Below are positions 1 to 12,382 of a stretch of DNA of 64,000 nt, piece after piece. The position numbers were made by a program, and so were the translations under genes. The notes below the pieces were generated by a model. It made no database searches and was not told the origin of the DNA. It worked only from the letters and a program-made list of their open reading frames with translations. Each line of letters starts with the position of its first letter. Position 1 is the first letter of the stretch. The DNA is from Siphonodentalium dalli (Eukaryota > Mollusca > Scaphopoda > Gadilida > Siphonodentaliidae), in contig CP136066.1 of the NCBI GenBank assembly GCA_032622095.1, positions 56,882,609 to 56,946,608 on the forward strand. The letters run 5' to 3'.

Positions 1-830
1 TTTCCGGATGATAACTTTAGTTAGAGTGAACCAAATTTAATAAAATTTGGTATGTGGGTTTATTAGCCGAAAAGTAAGTTCAAGTTCGAATTTGGGTTCC
101 GCCCGCCAATTTTCACCGGAGTTATGCCCCTTATTTGACGTTTTTTTACTTAGAAAATCCTTGAAATTTGTTGTCCGGATGATAACTTTAGTATAGTTTA
201 TCGGAATGAATCCAAATTTTGGTATATTACTTTCTCCCACCAAAACACAGGTCAAGTTCGAACTTCGGTTCTGTCCGACCATTTTTGGCAGAGTTATGCC
301 CCTTTTTCGACTCAGAAAATTCAGTTTTTCTTATGTTTTTTGGTTTCCGGATGATAACTCAATTTTGGAATGTTTACGCAAAACCCGTTTTTTTGTGGAT
401 TACATATATCGAAATACAGCTCAAGTCCGAATTTCGTTTTAATCCGATAATTTTTGCGAGAGTTATGGCCCCTTTTTTGACGTAATTTGACTTAGAAAAT
501 CCCTGAAATTTGTTGTCAGGATGATAACTTTAGTTAGAGTGAACCGATTTCAATCAAATTTGGTACGTGGGTTTATTAGGAGAAAATACAGCTCAAGTTC
601 GAATTTGGATTCCGTCCGCCAATTTTCACCGGAGTTATGCCCCTTATTTGACGTAATTAATCCCTGAAATTTGTTGTCCGGATGATAACTTTACTAGAGC
701 TTATCGGATTCAATGATAATTTGGTATATTACTTTCTCCCACCAAAACACAGGTCAAGTTCAAATTTGAGTTCCGTCCGCCAATTTTTACCAGAGTTATG
801 ACCCTTTTTAACCAGTTTCCGCCGACCCAA
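1..830. repeat. Tandem satellite-like array, ~170-bp units
   Basis: Five degenerate head-to-tail units begin near 4, 175, 347, 517 and 678, each opening with a form of ccggatgataact. Periods are about 171, 172, 170 and 161 bp. Units 1 and 4 share one central variant (tgggtttattag) and units 2 and 5 another (ttactttctcccaccaaa), so the order is a-b-c-a-b, a small higher-order repeat. The array runs off the left edge and decays into unique sequence near 830. Open frames here are by-products of the repeat. Related single units seem to lie near 14.87 and 53.1 kb. Confidence 0.85.
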
Positions 831-1380
831 GAGAGGGCGTATTTTGCACGCCAAGCGTAGCTCTTGTTGTTATGTTTTATTGCTCGTCTGTTGTTTGAAG
901 TATTGTTTTCAGTTTTTTTTTTCGTGAATGATGTTTCTGTTTTGTTCTGTCTCTGTTCGTCTGATGATTTTTGAATGTTGAATCCTGTATTGTTCACGCC
1001 TGTCTTACTGTGGAGAGGTACCGGGAGGCTGATATATGCAGTGGATAAACAGATCACCGCTTCAGCTATGTACCAGTCTGTGGTCCGACCATAATTTAAA
1101 GGTTAGTCCACGGTGGCTGCTGGGCTAGTTGTCGATATATTGCTTTTTGTATGGCAACTCAAACAAAATAAACAACGTCTTGCTCGTAAGAATTATGACT
1201 CGCCAAGTTCCAATGATGCTGTGGTATTCTTTTTTATTTCAATTGGGTTCAAACATAAGCAGCTTGTATTTTCCAAATTAAAATTTTACAAGAATACTAG
1301 TATATGGTCTGTCAGAAAATAAATATCCCTCAGATAAGTAAAGAAATGAGCATGTGCAGGTCATTTCAGCCATAGTAGAC
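831..1380. other. Spacer between satellite and LINE
   Basis: No gene is supported. The stretch contains T-rich tracts around 905-925 and may include 5' sequence of the LINE that follows, but no element boundary could be fixed. Confidence 0.4.
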
Positions 1381-1446
1381 GTGGTGTGATGATCAATCCC
1401 AGCACCAGTCAAACGTGGAAAATTATTCAAAACGCGAGAGGAAGCT

Positions 1447-1983
1447 ATGGTAGCTGAAACAAAGGAACTAGAATATAAACTAAACGACCTTGAACAACAG
1501 GGCCGAAAGGATAGTATTCGGATATTCGGAATTCAGGAGGTAGACGGTAAGGAATCGGCCCAAGACTGCAGAGTTAAGACCCTTAACCTGTTCAAAACCC
1601 GCCTTAAAATTGACCTGGAACCATGGGAAATCGACATGTGTCACAGAATAGGCAAGAAGAGGTTAAATGAGGACAATATAACAGACATTCAACAAAACGC
1701 CAATCAACAGCCTAAAGTAAAAAGCTGTGCCATAATTGTTAAATTTACTAACAGGTTCACCAAATATGACATTATCGACGCCCGAAGCCAGCTGAAACGC
1801 TCAGGAATATCAATTGTTGAGGACGCAACACAACTGAACGCTCATCTGTTGGCAAAGGCATATAAGGCAAATCGTGTTCAAAACTCATGGCTAACTAATG
1901 GCAAACTGTATGCTAAACTCACAAATGGAAACATTGAGAAATTTCGAACGGAAGAAGAACTCAACACCCTAATTGGTGTCTGA
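1447..1983 (+). CDS. LINE ORF1-like RNA-binding protein
   Basis: A 178-codon frame starts at an ATG and is open upstream to about 1390, so the start may be internal or the element 5'-truncated. The N-terminus is charged and coiled-coil-like (ETKELEYKLNDLEQQ). It is followed by an RRM-like strand, SIRIFGIQE at about residue 23, and a C-terminal basic/aromatic region (TNRFTKYDII, then AKAYKANRVQNSW). This coiled coil, RRM and C-terminal domain order is that of L1-type ORF1 proteins, which trimerise and coat the element RNA as nucleic-acid chaperones. The frame is intact. Family assignment rests on architecture and on the ORF2 downstream. Confidence 0.7.
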   Translation: MVAETKELEYKLNDLEQQGRKDSIRIFGIQEVDGKESAQDCRVKTLNLFKTRLKIDLEPWEIDMCHRIGKKRLNEDNITDIQQNANQQPKVKSCAIIVKFTNRFTKYDIIDARSQLKRSGISIVEDATQLNAHLLAKAYKANRVQNSWLTNGKLYAKLTNGNIEKFRTEEELNTLIGV

Positions 1984-2004
1984 TCCAAATGAAAGTTTGC
2001 AATT

Positions 2005-2124
2005 GACTGAGGCACAGGCTTTGGTAGTTTTCATGAAAATTTTATCCTATTTTACTTTATGAGTGAAATAGGATAAAATTTTCATGAAAAAGGTATATAA
2101 AACTACCAAAGCCTGTGACTGAGG
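2005..2124. mobile_element. Palindromic MITE with target-site duplication (hAT-like)
   Basis: Positions 2013-2117 form a near-perfect inverted repeat. The left arm starts cacaggctttggtagtttt and the right arm is its reverse complement. Both arms continue through a second paired block around tcatgaaaattttatcc. The direct repeat gactgagg flanks it at 2005-2012 and 2117-2124. Depending on the base assigned to the element, the duplication is 7 or 8 bp, which fits hAT-type insertion. It lies 22 bp after the ORF1 stop, so it probably entered the LINE after integration. It has no coding capacity. Confidence 0.85.
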
Positions 2125-3801
2125 ACACGATAAGTCCCTAACATGTAATTTGTGTGTGCTTGTTTTTTTTGTTTTTGTTCTTACTTTTTGAATTGTATTA
2201 CTGTTATATCACTTCTGATAACCGACTATCCAATTATGCATAAAACCACATAATCTCCAGTACACCCCCCCCCCTCAACCCAGCAGTGGCATACTACGTT
2301 CATAGTCATGGTCTGCTTGGTGTGCTGATAGCAGGTAAAAGGTCAACAATTTGCTAGAAACTCAAATACTAACTTTCACCTCAACGAAATTATGTCCTCT
2401 TCTCAGTGAATATAGAAAGTCTCAAACAGATAAATATGTCCATAAACTATTTGTTTGGTTATAATGCTCGCTTTTCACTGTCACACGTTGATCGTTGATA
2501 CCCTAAAACACCTGATGTCGGCACGCCCAGGAGATGGTGACTTAAAATACTGTTACATTATATTCAGCTTACCTCCCACATATGAAATCACGTTGAACAG
2601 ATGGAAGCACATACGAAGGTAATCCTGTGTCCCAACTTGATATCTTAGAAATTTATTTACACGTATTTGTTAATCCTTTATCATCTTTCAAAATGAATAT
2701 TAATCCGACATATCCAAAGAACTGCAAGCACACTACATTCGACCGAATAGTAAATAAATTTAAACATTGAGATAGAGAAATTGTTACCACAAATACACGA
2801 AGTTAGAAGCAAGCTGGAAAACACTCGCGTGTATACATATAAGTCAAGTCTTTGTCGACCATCGGCTCTTCAATCAGCTCCGACCTAGATAGGCCAATCA
2901 ACTGACAACTAATAGCATGCTTTACACCTGCCAATCTACATCGGAATGTGCGGAATATCGATCGATTTACACAGTCACAAAATAGATTATATATTTTATA
3001 TTTTAGCAGGGGTGACTGTGACACTGCACCCCCTTTTTAAAATTAACTTCAATATTCGTTAGCCATTTACATACAGACAATATACCATAGAATGATATTG
3101 CTTTCAAATTGTCTAAAATATTCAAATTATCAATAATTTGTGTTATGATTTATTTTGTCGTTACACCCATATGCGCAATATATATAATATATAATTGTAT
3201 AACATTTATATATATAAGCTCATGAACATCTCACCAATACATTGTACTTTATATTATATTTTACAATTACTTAGATATTCGCTTATTCCATTTTGCTAAA
3301 ATTTTCCAAATTGTTTGTAAAATGTAATTTCACAAATACCTGCCAACAAGTAGATTAATCTCGCAACGATACCTTGACTCAGAATTATTATTTTAAGCGT
3401 GTGAGATATTAGAACCTGACTATAATATGATTAGCTTTTTTTCATTTACTTCCTGCATTCAAAGTATGTCACACTCACTGATAAGCAATGATAACCGACA
3501 CATAAATATAAATGGACATTGCAATGTGACAAATGTTTACAATGCCAGCCGCTGTTGGGTGGTTGGTGCTGCCCTGCGAGGCAACCGTCAGCCGGAATGC
3601 ATGTATCTTTGTTGTACTTTTTGTTCATCTTTTCTTTCACTGTATTTTCTGTTCCTGTCTTCTCTGGTGTGAATGTTGACGAATGCAGTATGTATACCAC
3701 TTGCTTTGAAACCAAATTTCCTATATTTATTCATCATATAATGAGTATTGTATCAGTATATTCTTCTTGTTCGGCAGCTAGGGCGTCCGCATATCTTATC
3801 G
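2125..3801. other. Inter-ORF region of the LINE, no gene seen
   Basis: About 1.7 kb with no supported gene. It holds a C-run near 2266, a very AT-rich stretch at 3170-3260 and T-rich tracts. The last ~200 bp may be native LINE sequence. The rest is probably inserted DNA, judged only from the excessive distance between ORF1 and ORF2. Confidence 0.4.
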
Positions 3802-6800
3802 ATGAGTAATATTAAAGTGTTGTCTCTGAACTGCCGTGGACTTAACCAAACCGAGAAACGCCGCGACGTATTTAATCACATTCGTAACCTTGGTGGATCG
3901 ATATATTGTTTGCAAGACACACACTTCACAAAACACATGGAAAGATGAATTGAAGCAGAATGGGGATTTAAAGCGATAATGGCATCATACACTTCCCAGG
4001 CTAGGGGTGTAGCTATTTTATTTAGAAACAACTTCGAATATATTATTCACGAAACACATAGAGATACTAATGGGAATTTTATTATACTAGACATAACTAT
4101 AGAAAATATTCGTTTAAGTTTGGTGAACTTGTATGGACCAAATGAAGATAATCCAGCCTTTTACGCAAACTTGAAAAAATTAATTACCCAGATTGGGAAC
4201 ACGCAAATAATCATGTGTGGAGACTGGAACCTTGTTCAGAATCAAGACCTAGATACTTATAACTACAAGCATACAAATAATCCCAATGCCAAAAATGCAG
4301 TTGGTGACCTTGCAGGCAGCCTTGAGCTAGTTGACGCATGGAGACTATGTAACAAACAGGTAAGACGTTACACATGGAGAAGGAAATCCCCTATTAAAAT
4401 GGCGAGGCTAGATTACTTTTTAATTTCTGAGGACCTCCTTAACCTAATGGAAGAAGGAATGGCAATTTTACCTGGGTACAAATCAGACCATTCTATTATT
4501 TCACTCCAATTAAAACTCAGTAATATCAAGTCTGGTCCGGGTTTCTGGAAATTTAATAATTCTCTTCTGTACTGTAGAGAATATGTTGATTTAGTAAAAG
4601 GAATTATAAATGAAAATAAAATGAGATACTCACACTCCTCTTATGAGACTGTAAATGAAAGTAAAACAAAATGCTCCATTAGCAAACGACTATTCCTCGA
4701 CGCAGTGCTGCTTGATATAAGAGGCGCCACTATACGCTTTTCAGCAAACCGCAAACGAGAACGAACGAAAATTGAGAAAAATCTAACATCCAAAAAAGCG
4801 AACATTATTTAAGACCTAGAGAAACCATCGCATACATCCGAAGAAAAACAACAAAAAATGAATGACTTAGAAAAAGTAGAAGTTGAAATCGAAAAAATGC
4901 GAAAAGAAACAATCCGCGGATCCATGGTTAGATCTCGCGCAAAATGGATAGAGGATGGTGAAAACCCAACAAAATACTTTCTTAATCTAGAAAAACGTAA
5001 CTATATTTCAAAAACTATTACTTGTTTGACCACCGCAAATGGTAGTGCTATCACAAAACAAGCCGATATCATGAAAGAAGCAAGAAACTTTTACCTGAAT
5101 TTATACTCTAGTAGGTCTTTGGATGATCGTGACATACATTCTGTCCTTAACGATGGGTCATTTCCCAAACTAAGCACTATGCAAGCAACAAGTATTGAAG
5201 GGCCATTAACCCTACAAGAATTAACAGACGCGCTGAGGAAAACCAAAAATAATAAAAGCCCAGGGCCTTCAGGATACTCATGTGAATTTTATAAATTCTT
5301 TTGGTCTGACTTTGGCCCCCTTTTAACAGTCGCTAAATGAATCATTTTCAACGGGGGAACTGTCAATCACACAAAAGCAAGGAATTATAATAATGATCCC
5401 TAAAAAGGACAGAAATAGGCAGATGTTAAAAAACTGGCGTCCGATTACCCTTTTGAATACATCTTACAAACTAGCCTCGTCATGTATAGCGGACAGACTA
5501 AAACGTGTACTCCCATCGATAATCAACCCTGATCAAACCGGGTTTTTATCTGGTAGATATATAGGTGACAACACCGACTAATATACGACATAATTCACAG
5601 GACAAAACAAGAAAATAAATCTGGCCTACTACTTCTTATCGATTTTGAAAAAGCATTTGACACTGTTTCATGGTCATTTATAAGAAAATGTCTTGACCTT
5701 TTTAATTTCGGAGATTCTGTAAAGAAATGGCTATCAATTTTGTATGAGAATGCCAGTTCATCTATTCTGATTAATGGTCATATTTCTCAGAGCTTCATGC
5801 TAGGTAGAGGCTGCCGCCAGGGTGACCCAATATCACCGTATATCTTTCTCCTCTGTGCTGAAGTTTTGGCGCTGATGATACGCCAAAACAATACAATTAA
5901 AGGGATATTACTCGGTGGTTCAGAGTACAAAATAACACAATATGCGGACGACACGACGCTCATTCTTGATGGTTCTGAAAATAGTCTACGCGAATCGTAC
6001 TTAACACTGGACGAATTTGCTCGGGTATCGGGTCTGCGCATAAATCCTGAAAAGTGTCAAGCATCATGGATAGGGATAGGGTCACATACTAAAATAAGAC
6101 AAGTTCTTAAGGAATTAAACCTGTCTACTGTAAACACTTTTAATTTTCTAGGGATACAATTCGACACTAATTTAACAAACATGAATATAAACTACAATTA
6201 TAAACTCGAAGATATAGAAAAGATCACACAAATTTGGAAACACAGACTCCTGACCCCGTTAGGTAGAATAACAGTTGTCAAATCCCTTATCTTACCAAAA
6301 TTGACACACCTATTTATAACCCTCCCAAGTCCAGATAAAGCATTTTTGAAGACCATAAATACCATTCTATATAATTTCATCTGGAATTCCAAACGCGATA
6401 GAATAAAAAGAAAACAATTATGTACCGAATATATGTACGGAGGTTTGAAGATGATTAATGTTGAAAACTTTGATAGCGCCATGAAAATTAGCTGGATTAG
6501 ACGCTTGGTTTGCAAACAATCGAAATGGGCCTCACTATGCAATGGCAATTCTTTTTTAAAAGATCCACTCTTTCTCACTTATCACCCAAATTATATTGTA
6601 AAGCAAACAGACAAGTTCGCAAATCCATTCTGGAGAGATGTTTTCTCAGCATGGTGTAAATTTATGCGATTAAATAATTCAAATAATAGTATTATGGCCT
6701 CAACTGTATGGAATAATCCGAAAATAAAAATCGGAGGTTCGTCGATCAACTTTAAATCGTGGAGAGATGCCGGAATATATTTTATAAATGATCTATTCCA

Positions 6801-7587
6801 ATCACATAATACATTCCATACCCCACGCACACTTTATGCAACTTTCAACATCCGCGTTGATTTCATAACAACCAACAGCATGAAGCGTCAGATTATGTCA
6901 TTGGCAAGTTCTCTTAACCAACCCTTAATCCGTATACCCTACCCATGTATACCAAACAATCTCATTCCGATACTCCGTTGTGTAAAAGGCTGTCAATTAT
7001 TTTATAAAATTCTATCAAATGAGAAAACCATGCCGAATGCATGTCAAAAATGGGAATCCAAATTTGGCGAGAAAATAGAAAATTGGGAAGAATATTTGAG
7101 CATGCCCTTTAAAACGACAACGGATACGAAATTACAGTGGCTCCAATTCAGAATAAACACACGAATTATTAGTACCAATAAATTTCTGAAGGTGGCTAAC
7201 CTTCGAGTCGACGATTTTTGCAATCGTTGTCATAGCGTACAGGAAACCATTTCTCACATTTTCTGGGACTGTCCCCACGTCAAAACCTTTATGATAGAAA
7301 TTGAAACATGGGCAAGAAACAACCAATTTCCCATTGATCTAACAAAAAAGAATATAATTATTGGCATAGATCATGAATACAAAAATTCAAAAAGTAATCT
7401 GTTCCTACTAGTGCTGAAACAATATATATATAGAACAAAATTCACGCCCACACAACTATCACTTCGACCGTTCCTTTGTGATCTTCAATTTAGGTATGAA
7501 TGCGAGAGATACAACGCAAAATGTAACATGAACTATGAATTCGATAACCAATGGCTGACACTTCGAAATGCCTTAAAAATTAAATAA
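3802..7587 (+). pseudogene. LINE ORF2 endonuclease/reverse transcriptase, broken
   Basis: Translation from the ATG at 3802 gives an AP-endonuclease start (LSLNCRGLNQ, LQDTH), GDWNLV and a C-terminal KSDHS. A reverse transcriptase follows with SPGPSGYSCEFYK, NWRPITLLN, LLLIDFEKAFDTV, GRGCRQGDPISP and the catalytic QYADD at about 5938-5952. Near the C-terminus is a Cys/His motif, CNRCHSVQETISHIFWDC. Known LINE ORF2 proteins nick the target and prime reverse transcription there. The frame is damaged by an in-frame TGA at 3946-3948, a TAA at 4810-4812, a frameshift near 5340 and a compensating shift near 5577. From 5740 to 7587 it is open for 615 codons, so decay looks fairly recent. Confidence 0.9.
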
Positions 7588-7845
7588 TAGTGTAATTGAA
7601 AACAAGATTTTTCAGGCACAAAGTACACACCGAGCTTAACAATGACTGGACAACACACAAAAGAAATCAATTACCTGGTACCCGAGCGGAAGACACTTAT
7701 AAAATATCTGTAGACACGTTTAATATCAGCGCGTGCGATGACGTCACGGCGTTCTTCAAATAACTTGCGATCGCTGTAGTTTATGATTGTTGTTTTCGAT
7801 GAATATTTCGCGTTGCTTCGGGTTTATTTGATCATGTGATAAAAG

Positions 7846-7990
7846 GTATCTCACACTCGTCCTATTTTATACGTAATTTATCAACCTCGTCCTCTAAATT
7901 CCATTTGAGCCTCGGTAAACCTCGGCTCAAATCGAATTTAGTGAACTCGGTTGATAAATTCCGTATAAAATAGAAACTCATGTGAGATCC
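7846..7990. repeat. Foldback element (~70-bp arms)
   Basis: The arm at 7846-7912 (ggtatctcac, then attttatacg, then atttatcaacc, then atttgagcc) pairs imperfectly with 7921-7990, leaving a loop of only a few bases. Size and shape fit a MITE or foldback transposon. No convincing target-site duplication was found. Confidence 0.75.
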
Positions 7991-8021
7991 TCTATATAAG
8001 CATACAATGATTTAGACTTAC

Positions 8022-8271
8022 ATCCTTGTGTGTGAGATACAGCTCTCTGTCTTCTTTTACATAGCTGATTATTGCTAGTATTATACCCGTTACTTCTGGC
8101 CCATCGTTTTCCAGCATTTGTTTGGCCATTGACATCTCGAATAACCCCTTCATTTCTTCGATTAATGCTTTTACAAAACATTGTATAATGATCTTTCCTT
8201 TAGTTTCCATATTAGAGAGGAGCCTCCTTTTGATTGGAATGTCCACGAGTTGTTTCAAGTTACAGGTACTG
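8022..8271 (-). CDS. Candidate internal exon, unknown protein
   Basis: On the minus strand a frame of about 80 codons reads NMETKGKIIIQCFVKALIEE, then MLENDGPEVTGIILA and YLTHKD, and ends at a consensus 5' splice site (gat|gtaagt, donor at 8021). Composition looks like a folded helical protein and there are no stops. The 5' edge lies at or beside the end of dispersed repeat R1 (ggaccacag), which might serve as acceptor. The family is not recognised. It could be a host exon or part of a repeat-encoded gene; no neighbouring exon was identified. Confidence 0.4.
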
Positions 8272-8905
8272 TGGTCCGCGCCATAAAAGAATAAAATAGT
8301 AATCAAATAGGTCCAATATGAACCTATTTGAACAAGGAAATTTTGGCGTGATGAACGTTAATTTTAGTGTAAGGAATTTGTCCTGGTCATACTCATATGG
8401 CCTCTTTTAGCGGACCTGTCTGCGTAATTTGGAGTATGTATATGATAGGCTGATCAATACAGCAAATACTGATATGCCGACTTCGTATGCCTTGGCACAC
8501 GGCCACAGTCTTTTTCAGCTGTTTTTCTTTCACTTGTTTGCGCACCAAAGTGAAATAAACGCTCTTTATTACTACCATATCAGGAATAAACTAACATGAA
8601 ACGCTCTTTTCTGTGTCACTCAAACTTACGTTTGTCAGTTAACTATGGCGATCATAATAATATAGTCGACCAAGAACACACTTAAACGTGGATATGTACC
8701 TGATGCTGAACAACAAGTGGTCTATGACGATTTTCTTTTGAATCTAATTACCAAGAGAGTGACTCTTCGCGACTAAATGGTACTGAAAGACATACTACCA
8801 TTCGGATGTCACACACGTGATCGGATGCCAGTATTGGAGGATCATGAAAGGTCATTTGCTACTGGCTGTTTTATTTTGTGTTATAGCACATGAGCCATTC
8901 TAACA
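8258..8905. repeat. Dispersed repeat R1, copy 1
   Basis: This copy shares long similar blocks with copies at 14.9, 17.6, 53.3 and 63.2 kb. Shared landmarks are ggtactgtggtccgcgc, tttgtcctggtcatactcat, ttgatatgccg, aaacgctctttatta and catatcaggaat. It runs from the ggtccgcgc end to the region around ggatcatgaaaggtcattt. The size and an internal aaataaa would suit a solo LTR or a non-autonomous element. Neither terminal inverted repeats nor TG...CA ends were confirmed, so the class is left open. Confidence 0.75.
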
Positions 8906-10560
8906 TGCGATGAGACCAATGGTTATATGTACCACCCCCTGGGAACCTGTCCTGCTAGAAACAATTACACCTTTTTGGATCCATGTTTACAACAATTTGG
9001 GAAGTGTCTAAAGTCTGAAATTGTTTTAAGTTACTCTTTCCCTTCTGTTCAGTTTATATATCCTCTAATTTGCAATAGATAAAATGTATAATCGAGGTAT
9101 CTAATGGACGACATCACCAACTTCCAACTGGGGAACTTCAATCTGATGCTAGGTCTTCACAAATATCACCGGGGCGTCCTTGGCCGTAGATTTGACTGGT
9201 GGTTGGATCTGAAATAAAAATTAAAGAACATGAAGATTAATTGCTTTGATTTGATGTTCAAATTGCCGATTAATCGGACCCCACAGCTACACGGTCTATA
9301 GTCCTTGTACATAGTATAATTACAACTACTTTCATTTTCAATGAAATGAGGGCATTTGATTGGTCGAGAGGCTAGCGGGTGACTTGATCTATCAGTGCAT
9401 AGATGTTGCAGTAGACGAGTCTCATCGTGTATGCTAGGTCTTCACAAACTATCACTTTTCCCGTCTGTTGTAGTAGGAGGTTTAATACATCACTCTATAA
9501 GTTAATGTTTTAGCGAATATTGGCCTGTGTTTTACAAATTAATGACAAGTTTAGCTATGCCGATTCGTCTAATAGAATTACGTCCAAATAACCGTGGATT
9601 GGGGATCATCATCTGCAATTGTGTTGTTTAATTATGTATCGAAGCATTAATGGAGTCATCATCGAACATATCTTTTTGAGGTGGTAACGTTTATCTTGTT
9701 CGAAAATGCAGGCCGCCCGTTTGAAAGATACAAGCGGTAACGTCTAATTATTATATTTGGTAGATAAAGTCAGTTTCGTTTACATATATCAACAATACCA
9801 TGATATTGTCAATATTTGCATGAGGCGTGATTAACATAATTATTATGCACATAATACTGGACAGTGTATACACTCAGCCATAAAACATGTGCTGCACTAC
9901 AAATAAATAATTTAATGTGGTAAATTTCATATTTAGAATGAGTACTTAAGGAGAAGCCAGAGGAGAAGCCAGGTGTAAGCAATAGCATATCAGGATTAAT
10001 GTTTTTTCATTTCCTGCAATATACTTAGTTGGTTTAAACCCTTGCCGAGCTCACTATTTGTACCATATTTGGATGGCATGCACATTGGTAATTACATAGC
10101 CATCTAGCCTAATAGGCTCTATGAGTAGTGCTGATACCTGTAATTAATTTAATTATTTTATTTTATTATTTGGTAAGTTCCCATCATACCGGTATGCAAA
10201 TCCCTGAACTCTTGACACCTAACACTGATATCCTATTTTGTGGAAATGCTTGGGGAGATGTTTGGCTTCGAATCGGCTCAATCGCACCCACCGATAAGTG
10301 TATATTTTTGAACAAAATGATGGATGTTTTGTCAACAATGCCGGTATTTTGGGTATCCAGTTGGTGGGCACCACTACAGCAGCGTGTATCGTTTGCTCAT
10401 ACATCTAACCACTGCCAGCACCCTTCACAATAACCAGTTCACTTGGTTAAATCAATGATAGGTGATACGTACCGTTCCATTGTCCTAACAAATGGACTTT
10501 GGCGGCGAAAACTCAATTTCACCGCAACGGAAAACACAAATTTTACTTGTTGCGCGTTGG
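8906..10560. other. Non-coding stretch
   Basis: No gene or clear repeat is supported. A short direct repeat, tgctaggtcttcacaaa, occurs near 9148 and 9433. The imperfect doublet gagaagccag lies at 9950-9972. Confidence 0.4.
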
Positions 10561-10925
10561 CCATCCTTGTTTTCCCGGGATATCCTTGTTTTCCCGGGAT
10601 CGGTTCCTCCGTGTGGTCTACGTCGATTCCTGTACACTTCCCCCTCGATCACATTTGTATCGAACACCGTGTCCAATGCTTCACGAAGGGGCCGACAATT
10701 TGGCTGAGCCGCCATTTACTGTACAGAGCTCTTCATCACATCGACCACCCCAAAAACATTCTTCACTCGGTCGCAATGTCTACGTCGATTCCTGTACACT
10801 TCCTCATCGATCACATTTGTATCGAACACTGTCCAATGCTTCACGAAGGGGGCCGACAATTTGACTGCACCTTGCCATCCAATGCTTCACCAAGGGGGCC
10901 GATAATTTGACTGCACCTTGCCAAT
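10561..10925. repeat. Local tandem duplications
   Basis: The phrase tatccttgttttcccgggat is doubled at about 10561-10600. A block of about 87 bp (from tacgtcgattcctgtacac to ccgacaattt) occurs at about 10619-10705 and again at 10778-10862. A partial third copy (ccaatgcttcaccaaggggg) follows at 10878-10923. Open frames across this region are by-products of the duplication. GC is higher than in the surroundings. Confidence 0.8.
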
Positions 10926-11427
10926 GTGTTTTTGTTGATATGGCCTATGATGACTTCAGTAAGTCTGAAAAACAAGAAATGAAAATTGTCATCTAATTAG
11001 AAATTTATTAATGGTTCTCGGCTATTTTTTAGGAAGCCTTTTTATATTATATTTACGTTCAAGTATACAACATGTTTGGGATGTTTGAACAAGACCTTTA
11101 AAAAGATGCTATTTTGATTTATATTAAATTTTATATGCATTTATTTCATATAGTTTCGACATTTTAGAGACAAAAACATTAGTTTCTTAATTGTTCAACA
11201 ACAAAACAATATTCTTTGGTAATGCACGAAAGCGGGCATTTGTACAAGTCCACTTATGTCCCGTAGTAATATATCCGGATAGTTCGGCATATTAAAGCCC
11301 GAGCAGAGTGGTAACTGAAAATATACATAATCGGGGAAGAAAGCATTCGTGACCAACATCGTGCGTGTGGATGGCAAGGATTTTTGTCCTGTGGTATAAA
11401 CTGACAACAAAACTGTTGTTGGCCTTC

Positions 11428-11515
11428 TCGGGAGACATCGAGATTGGATGGTCACCCGCTCGACAACGGAATATTCCGTTCTCGAGCCGGCAACAAATCT
11501 CAATGTCTCCCTCGA
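11428..11515. repeat. Imperfect hairpin
   Basis: cgggagacatcgagatt near 11430 pairs with aatctcaatgtctccctcg near 11495-11513. The centre holds the palindrome cggaatattccg. Possibly a small foldback element. No flanking duplication was found. Confidence 0.5.
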
Positions 11516-11559
11516 CAGCGGGCGACAACTGTATAATGTTATCTATGGAAAAATAATGC

Positions 11560-12382
11560 CGATATATATGACGTATTGTACATCACCTATATTAGCGATG
11601 TTATAAGTTACAACGTAGTTTGCTTTAAATTTCAATAAATATAATTTGTTACGTATATGTATGCATTAATATGTTGAATCCGTTATGTAAATATTTGTTT
11701 TGTGTGTTATGTGTATATACATGTAGATGTTGAGGCTCTATTGCAACTATAGTTATGACCAAGAAATTAAACAAGCTAATAACAAGTAACCTATGTTGAT
11801 AGCGAGTATATGAAGTACTTCTGTCATGTGCTCATTTAAAAAATGAAATTCGAAACGATGAAATATTTACATCAATAACACGGCATACACGTATAAGAAC
11901 ATACCTCCCCCCATACACCAAAATATATCGAGTACCTATATAAGCTTACCAGTTTACTCACATACATCCTCTTTTAAGGTCCACGTATATTATATTTATA
12001 TATACATAGCACCCAGAATAAATAGGTACACGTTTAATTTAACGGACACCCATATCGACAAAACACGACCCTTGTTTTATTATATACATTTCTATTGTAC
12101 TAATATATACATTTGTTTTCACACAGCTTTGCTATATGTATTTTATGTTTTTCGGATTGCCATATGACGCATGCTTGATGAATTAGCGTTGGAAACCCAT
12201 TCATTACTGGAGTGGGGGACCAGCGCAATATTTTATAAATCTCAAAATGCCATTGTATTGGAAATGAGAAATTAAATAATTCAATAATTAATATAAATCT
12301 GCGTTGATAAAACATTTCATGGCAGTCTTTACATGAAAAATGTGTTCATGATATTTTTTAAATGTTTAGTAGAGTTACTCAC
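11560..12382. other. AT-rich non-coding stretch
   Basis: About 0.8 kb of AT-rich sequence with no supported gene. TATA-like runs occur at 11985-12010 but nothing downstream suggests a transcript. Confidence 0.4.

Larger units (their letters stand above)
1380..7610 (+). mobile_element. L1/Tx1-like non-LTR retrotransposon, degenerate
   Basis: ORF1 (to 1983) and ORF2 (3802-7587) lie on the same strand in the order expected of an L1/Tx1-type LINE. ORF2 has an apurinic-type endonuclease, a reverse transcriptase and a C-terminal Cys/His motif. The ~1.8-kb gap between the ORFs is much longer than usual for this group and contains at least one inserted MITE, so later insertions probably separate them. 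Two in-frame stops and two frameshifts make ORF2 inactive. No clear poly(A) tail or target-site duplication was found, so both ends are approximate. Confidence 0.8.

Noticed and set aside
206-485. Two overlapping open frames at the left end
   Set aside because: They lie inside the ~170-bp tandem repeat and follow its period; composition is that of repeat translation.
10443-10910. Frame of 155 codons with repeated peptide segments
   Set aside because: The repeats mirror the DNA duplications at 10619-10925 and occur in several frames, so coding is unlikely.
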